Origin: Selaginella moellendorffii
Taxonomy: Eukaryota > Streptophyta > Lycopodiopsida > Selaginellales > Selaginellaceae
NCBI RefSeq assembly: GCF_000143415.4
Contig: NW_003314296.1
Span: forward strand, 124,001 to 188,000
Direction of reading: 5' to 3'
Length of the DNA: 64,000 bases
The number at the start of each line of letters is the position of its first letter. Position 1 is the first letter of the stretch. The notes beneath the pieces are model-generated. The model was not told the origin of the DNA. It saw only the letters and a program-made list of their open reading frames with translations, and searched no databases. The position numbers and the translations under genes are program-made. Below are positions 58,621-64,000 of the stretch, piece by piece.

Positions 58621-60348
58621 TGTAAGCGACTAAATTTTCCATTCTACTTTAGTCATTTAACCACACCTCTGACCACTTGGAGGAGTCTCATTCAGAACCT
58701 CCATAAGTCCAATCCAGGACTTAGGACTTACTAGCCCCGAGAATGACATCCATGCCACTCAACATTTGCATTTATTCTAAGTGCTCCATGTGTCCGATCC
58801 CATGACCGACACTCAAAGGTACCACCGACATAGCAACCCGTTACGCTAAGGCCATGCCTAATCACCTTTGCCACACTGGTAGTCCATTACCACTTGCATC
58901 ACAATCTTGGCTCTCCAAGACTAGGCAAACCCTCCGTGAGTGGTCATCTCAGATCCACTCCTTAGCATCCTTAGGATGCCCACCGACAAGGGGAATAGCT
59001 TTCCCCAATATCCCTCTGTCAGTCCCCACTAAGTCCCTTTCTGCCCTTGGCCGTGTTTGCCAACACTGCCACTGGATCGAGACCCACAAGCCTGACCACT
59101 AAGTCCCATGGTCCTCTGAGACTTCCTCACCACACGACTGTGTCCTTGGTCACTACCCCAGAGGACTGTTCCTCTTCCTTTCTACAGTCTAGGCCTTTGG
59201 GACAACATTTCGGAACACCGTGGCCCTACGCGGGCCTCATGGGTACTCTCCCTGCCTTTCGCCTTTGGGTGCTCTAGCCATGGGCTTAGAGCGAGGTTCC
59301 GTTGAGCCACACCAGGTATCCAAGTAGGTAGTGCCACCCACACTTGGACTGGGAGCATCGGCCAGTCGATCTCCCGGGGGAACTAGAGCCGGCTCTTGAA
59401 CACTTCACCAAGCTACCCCGCTTGTCGGTCCGTGTTCACTCTAGTCTTGGACTTCCCAGTGGGCAGCTTTTCACCCAACACTGGGTCCGGCCTTCCTGGG
59501 CCAAACTGGCCTTTCCTGGCCAAATTGGCTCCACTGCAGTCCTCCCCCTACTATACTTTTGGAGCTCACCAAACCCCCCAGGGTCTGGGAGACAAACGCT
59601 TTGGGCTTTCACCCTCTCAGACTTAAACTCGAACTCGGACTCGGACTCGGACTCGGACTCGGACTCGGACTCGGACTCGGGCTCGGGCTCAGTCTCGGCC
59701 TTGGCTTTGGCCTCGGTCTCGTTCTCGGTCCCGATCTCGGTCTCGGTCTCGGTCTCGGTCCCGGTCTCGGTCTCGACTTCGGACTCCATCTCGGACTCCA
59801 TCTCGGACTCCATCTCGGGTCCATCTCGGACTCCATCTCGGGTCCATCTCGGACTCCATTTCGGGTCCATCTCGGACTCCATCTCGGGTCCATCTCGGAT
59901 TCCATCTCGGACTCCATTTCGGGTCCATCTCGGGTCCACCTCGGACTCCATCTCGGACTCTATTTCGGACTCCATTTCAGGTCCATCTCGGGTCCACCTC
60001 GGACTCCATCTCGGACTCCATCTCGGACTCCATTTTGGGTCCATCTCGGGTCCACCTTGGACTCCATCTCGGACTCCAACTCGGGTCCATCTCGGACTCC
60101 ACTTCGGACTCCAACTCGAGTCCATCTCAGACACTTCCACGTGTCATGTGTTGGTCCTTTTGGGTCCCTTTTTGGAGCCTCGCTTTTTGTTCGCTTCGTG
60201 CTCGTTCCTCGAGCACTTCGTTAGGAGTTCCACTCCCACTCTCGACCTTTCAAGTCGGAGTGTTACACTCGTTTGGCTTTCGCTTCGGTCACTACCACGT
60301 GGCACCCTTCCGGCTCCACTTTGGGGCCTAGGGATTTTGTGTCTCACA
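58621..60348 (+). mobile_element. Solo LTR (1.73 kb) with perfect target duplication
   Basis: A GC-rich island inside AT-rich DNA begins TGTAAGCGAC (58621) and ends GTCTCACA (60348), so it has the TG...CA ends of an LTR. It is flanked on both sides by AAAAG (58616-58620 and 60349-60353). There is no coding content apart from repeat-driven frames. The most economical reading is an LTR left after recombination between the two LTRs of a full element. Orientation is arbitrary. Confidence 0.75.
59625..60130. repeat. CTCGGA-type minisatellite inside the solo LTR
   Basis: About 12 perfect or near-perfect CTCGGA hexamers at 59628-59695 grade into CTCGGT/CTCGGC units and then into GGACTCCATCT/GGGTCCATCT units of 11-15 bp. 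Long Ser/Asp-, Leu/Gly- and Arg/Asp-rich frames across it on both strands are repeat artefacts. Confidence 0.95.
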
Positions 60349-60353
60349 AAAAG

Positions 60354-61689
60354 TTTCTAAAGATTTAGAGAAAGTTATTAAACATATTTACTAAACCTGA
60401 AAGTAAATCATTAAAATATTGAATCTTTTAAATTTTTCATGATAACAATTGAAATTTTTTACATAAGGAAACAATACCCAAAATGACAATAACAAAGGTG
60501 TTCAAGTTCTATAAACTAATAACAATTAAATCTTTTAAACCATATAAGTAATAAAAGGTTCATAGCAAATTTGAATAAATTTTAGATACATTTAGATTTG
60601 ATAATAAGATCAAGAGTTTATTATAAGGTTTTTAATTAACTTATACTATTATTTAATTTAACATTACTTTTTTTAGCTCAAACAAGTTTACTTGTTTGTG
60701 AATTAAGTTATAACCATATATACCTTCATATTTTATTCATAAAAGGAGTGAGAGTTATATTTGTGAATATTAGTATTTATATATTTGTTTGAGTTTATTC
60801 ATCCACTAGGTTTTAGATTTGAGTTAAAATTTAATAAATTTTTTCTTTCCATTTTTGAAAGGTTCCGCAATGTTGTTCATTTTTAGTTTAATGTAGCCAT
60901 TAGTGTCATTTGTGGAATTTTTAAAACTGTAAAATTATATATATGTTTAATTTTAAGTTTATCTTTGTTAGTTTGCTCTTGGATAATTTAAATATTTTTC
61001 AAAAACTTATAATTTAGTAATTTAGTATCATCTATTAGTAATATGGTAAGTTAAATTAAGTTTTAAATATTAATAAAACTGAAAAATTGTTACAATTTAT
61101 AAATTCTATAAAACTTTTAAAAGACTTTATCGCTCGTAAACCGTGAAATTTGAAATTAACAAAGTATATTAATTTTCATTTACATACATATAATCATAGT
61201 AGAGCTTTTCAAAAAAACAAAATTATATTTTGATTCATCTTATTTTAATATTTATTGCTTAAAACATAAGACAAACAACTTCTATACTCATAAAATGTTA
61301 AAATGAAAATAATATTAATTAAATTTATATTTTATTATTTTAGAAGAAAAAATGGGTCAATAATACAAAGTGGTAAAAAGTTATTAGAATTTGAAAAACA
61401 ATTATTCATGAAATCTACTTTTTGTTAAAAAAATTCTATAATTATTTTTATTCTGAAAATACTTGTGATCATAAAAAAAACTAGTTGACGAAGTTTTAAA
61501 TTTTTTAAAATAAAAAGTGTAGTTTTATTTTAATTTGTTTATATTATTATATCATGCATCTGACTTTTAGTAAAAAAAAGCCAATACACACTATAAAGTG
61601 CCATGGTTTGAAAGAAATCAAGAGTTCTGCATGGTACACCACAGAGTTATGAAAAGGATCACAGCTATCTAAGAAAAAAAAAAAAAAAA
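60354..61689. other. AT-rich, gene-free stretch
   Basis: Very AT-rich with no frames of interest. It ends in a run of about 20 A's (61672-61691) directly before the PPR-derived fragment. Confidence 0.6.
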
Positions 61690-62210
61690 AAAGCTTCACT
61701 GTGTAAAAATTAAATGCTTTGGGAGAGGATCAGCGCTGCGGCCGCGATATTCTCGGATCAGGTGCGCAAATCGCATGGATCAAGGAATGCGGCGGCGCCA
61801 GAGATCTGGAGCGAATCCACCAAGAGGCATTCGTAGCGGCTATGGATGCGGCAGCCTGGATGATGCGATCCATCTTCAACGCCATGGGATGAAGAATCGC
61901 GACGTGGTGTCGTGGAATTGCTCTAGCCATCAAGAAGATCTGCGGGAAGGTCGTCAAGCTCAACTCTCCGCTTTGATATCCACTCGAGAATCCTCTCCAA
62001 GAGCAGCTTCGCTGAGCTACACAACCAACACGCTCATGGACATGTACACGAAGTATGGGTATTTGACAGGGTGGTTTCGCAAGACGTTTCATGGAACGTC
62101 TTGATGCTTGGCTATGCTGAGAACGGAGAAGAGTCTCTTATGTTGCAGCTACTCCAAGTGACGGCTGGTGCTGCAAGCCCAAGGCTTGGGGCTGTCTCGC
62201 CGCCAAAGTA
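61690..62210 (+). pseudogene. PPR pseudogene (inverted, internally deleted copy of 36706-39525)
   Basis: The sequence starts AAGCTTCACTGTGTAAAAA, matching the PPR-phosphoesterase spacer near 39750, and continues with the PPR N-terminal region (AWIKECGGARDLE, IHQE). It jumps to DVVSWNC, then to KKICGKVVKLNS, SYTTNTLMDMYTK, the RVVSQDV-type segment, LGYAENGEESL and LAAK. Each jump is a deletion of one to many repeats, most with frame change. Confidence 0.88.
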
Positions 62211-62214
62211 AAAG

Positions 62215-62960
62215 AAAATCACTGAGCAGCATTTTCTCTATTGCCTCGCTCCTCGTGTCAAACTATCCTGAGCTTGGATCTCCTTGTGACGGTGCTGGCA
62301 TGCTTGTCAATCTAGTACTTTCTCACAGGTGAGACATTCTTTTAGCTTTCAGAACTTGTCAACTCCTGGTGCTCGCGATGCAGATCTCAACTTGTAGAAA
62401 TCACCATCCCAACTATCCTATGCATTTTAACGTTATTGTGCTCTGTTTTTGAAAAAAATCCATCATCAAGGTACTTGGTCTATTTTATTTGCTTTTTTCC
62501 AAAGGATTCCATCTGATACTGCAACGAGAAGCCGAGAATATGATTGTGGAGGCATAAATTGCCTTGTTGCTCGTGTTCCTCTCAACTGAAAGGTACTACG
62601 TCGCTCATATCAAACTTAGGCCAGCAATTCAAAGCTACTGGATGCTCTCTTCCGGTGGCACAAATTACGATTTATAAGTGGCATGGATTATTTTTTAATG
62701 ATCTTTTGGCTTTGATGTATATATTTACTCTCCTTTGGAGTGTGTATAATGCTGTAATATGAGGACCAGAAAGTCTCGAAATCTATAACATGGTGTTGGG
62801 AAAGTAATTCCAGGGAGAAGTTACATTAGATGATGAGAGCTACTGGTGCTTTCAAGAGTGATTCCATTTGAATGTACTAGGTTAACCGCAACTTTGGGGG
62901 ACGGAGCACGACAAACAATCGCCGAGAGATTGCCAGGGCTTTGACACAGTTAGATCGCAC
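62215..62960 (+). pseudogene. WAPL 3'-half pseudogene (deleted copy of 52050-52640)
   Basis: Blocks match the WAPL gene in order: TCGCTCCTCGTGTCAAACTA, GGTGAGACATTCTT...AGCTTTCAGAACTTG (including the intron), GCATTTTAACGTTATTGTGC, GAGAATATGATTGTGGAGGC, then, after an insertion at about 62625-62890, CAATCGCCGAGAGATTGCC. There are many deletions and no long frame. Confidence 0.88.
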
Positions 62961-64000
62961 TAAAGAGAAATAACTACACACCATTTGATCATCAAATTAA
63001 GGAGGTGGCTGACAAATCGAAAGTGAAAGAGAACTAGAGCTGTTATACAGATAAGTGGTGGAGGACTTTACTGCTAACACTCTCTCCTGTTTAGCTGAGT
63101 CCTGCAACAGCTAATCAATCCTTGCTAGTCTGCTCGAAACACTAGTATCCTTTAGCTGAGTCCTCCTGGCTAATCTGCTGTTACGACTATGCCTGCTGCA
63201 AGTAATCTTCAACACCTCTATATCTAATTTGTTGCCAATCTCCTGCTACCAAAATACTAGTCTCCTTAGCTGAGCCCTCTTGGCTAATCTGCTACTATAT
63301 CTAAAGACAACATTCTTTCCTCTACCCGCTTCCTAGCTTCGGCTATACTTATCGGCTACTTCGGCTATACTTCGGCTATACTTCTCTAAACACCTGCTCA
63401 ACCTGCTTCTACGTAACTAATCTTCATAGTCCATCCCAGTACTGGACTATGTCCTGCTCTATGGTTGCTGCTAACTTAATCCATGTCCTCTGCCCCCCAC
63501 ACCTGTTTGATGCTGCCTTCGTTACTTGACCACTTCTGCTTCGAAACTGCTGTGTAATAACTTCTGCTTCGAACGAAACGTGACCTGCTTAATAGGAAGC
63601 GAGGAAATAACAGGGCGTGAAGCGGCAGGGGAGCGAAGTGAGTGGCGCGGAGGAGGGAGGAACAAACAACATCAGCAGCGGCAGCAGCAGCAAGGACATA
63701 AAGTCTTACGCTTCTTGATGGGCACCACAAGACTATAAACATCGGCATGGTCTGTTGGGTAGAGGCCCTTGCAGATGAATCCACATTCCCATGTTGCCCT
63801 CCGCCATACAGGAACCATACGGAAAATAAGTCCTTCGCATTGTTGGCCAGCTTGGACAGCATGGGTTCCAAGTTCCAGCTCCACCATAAGCTATGTTCCA
63901 GCCCCACCATTTAGCAGCCTGTATAAAAAAAGACATAAAACGCTGAGAGATTGACAACGAAGAAACAAGGAAATCGAGAAACAATACCTTTTCATCTCGG
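62961..64000. other. Intergenic plus an unrecognised partial minus-strand exon
   Basis: At 63060-63420 imperfect repeats of TTAGCTGAGTCCT...GGCTAATCTGCT and TCGGCTATACTT occur. On the minus strand 63930-63700 may contain an exon after a TTATACAG acceptor, containing WWGWNIAYGGAGTWNP in one frame and FICKGLYPTDHADVYSLVVP in another. The frame cannot be decided and the upstream part lies outside the window. Confidence 0.3.

Noticed and set aside
59344-60360. A 338-codon Ser/Asp-rich frame and long frames on the opposite strand
   Set aside because: They are driven by the CTCGGA minisatellite inside a solo LTR, with no conserved domain and open frames in several phases at once.
61672-61691. Poly-A run as evidence for an LTR-independent retrocopy
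   Set aside because: The run lies upstream of the PPR-derived fragment in its sense direction, and neighbouring WAPL sequence keeps introns, so the fragments are DNA duplicates.

Overview
This window looks like nuclear DNA of an early-diverging land plant, and a lycophyte of the Selaginella type fits best. The evidence is short GT-AG introns (mostly about 45-110 bp), compact gene spacing, plant-only families (WOX homeobox, CYP78A, class III peroxidase, PLS-type PPR, organellar PreP) and abundant decayed LTR retrotransposons. The species is inferred from gene style only. All gene models were built by hand from reading frames and splice sites; no database search was run.

Left part (1-25 kb). 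Unrecognised minus-strand coding remnants are followed by a NADH-pyrophosphatase-type Nudix hydrolase (minus) and the organellar presequence protease PreP (plus). Next come two decayed copies (a truncated WOX, then a truncated PreP), a small secreted-peptide gene with a PSY-like sulfated-tyrosine motif, an intact WOX gene and a RING-H2 E3 ligase (minus). The order PreP - WOX' - PreP' - WOX shows an ancient tandem duplication in which each unit kept a different gene. A dead CYP78A copy with a promoter-derived repeat array, an F-box pseudogene and a gene combining a nuclease-like fold with a kinase-like fold, both apparently catalytically dead, complete this part.

Middle (25-34 kb) is AT-rich transposon territory. 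An old minus-strand Ty3/gypsy element (26.69-32.54 kb, about 175-bp LTRs) contains an internal inverted block. That block is interrupted by a young, complete 595-bp terminal-repeat retrotransposon in miniature (TRIM) with 195-bp LTRs, a tRNA-Met-type primer site and a perfect 5-bp target duplication.

Right part (34-64 kb). In order: class III peroxidase (+), a 939-aa intronless PPR protein (-), a calcineurin-like phosphoesterase (-), a full-length CYP78A with a 7-codon I-helix deletion (+), eIF3g (-), an ABCC/MRP transporter (-) and the cohesin-release factor WAPL (+). From 53 to 63 kb lie broken partial copies of these same neighbours: phosphoesterase' and PPR' inverted relative to their parents, ABCC' and WAPL' in the same orientation. 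They are interleaved with a 1.73-kb solo LTR that carries a CTCGGA-type minisatellite and is flanked by a perfect AAAAG duplication.

The working genes are housekeeping or developmental and share no pathway: peptide turnover in organelles (PreP), nucleotide clean-up (Nudix), translation initiation (eIF3g), sister-chromatid cohesion (WAPL), organelle RNA processing (PPR), meristem and organ growth (WOX, CYP78A), cell wall (peroxidase) and transport (ABCC). What unifies the window is its history of local duplication followed by piecemeal deletion, plus nested retrotransposons.
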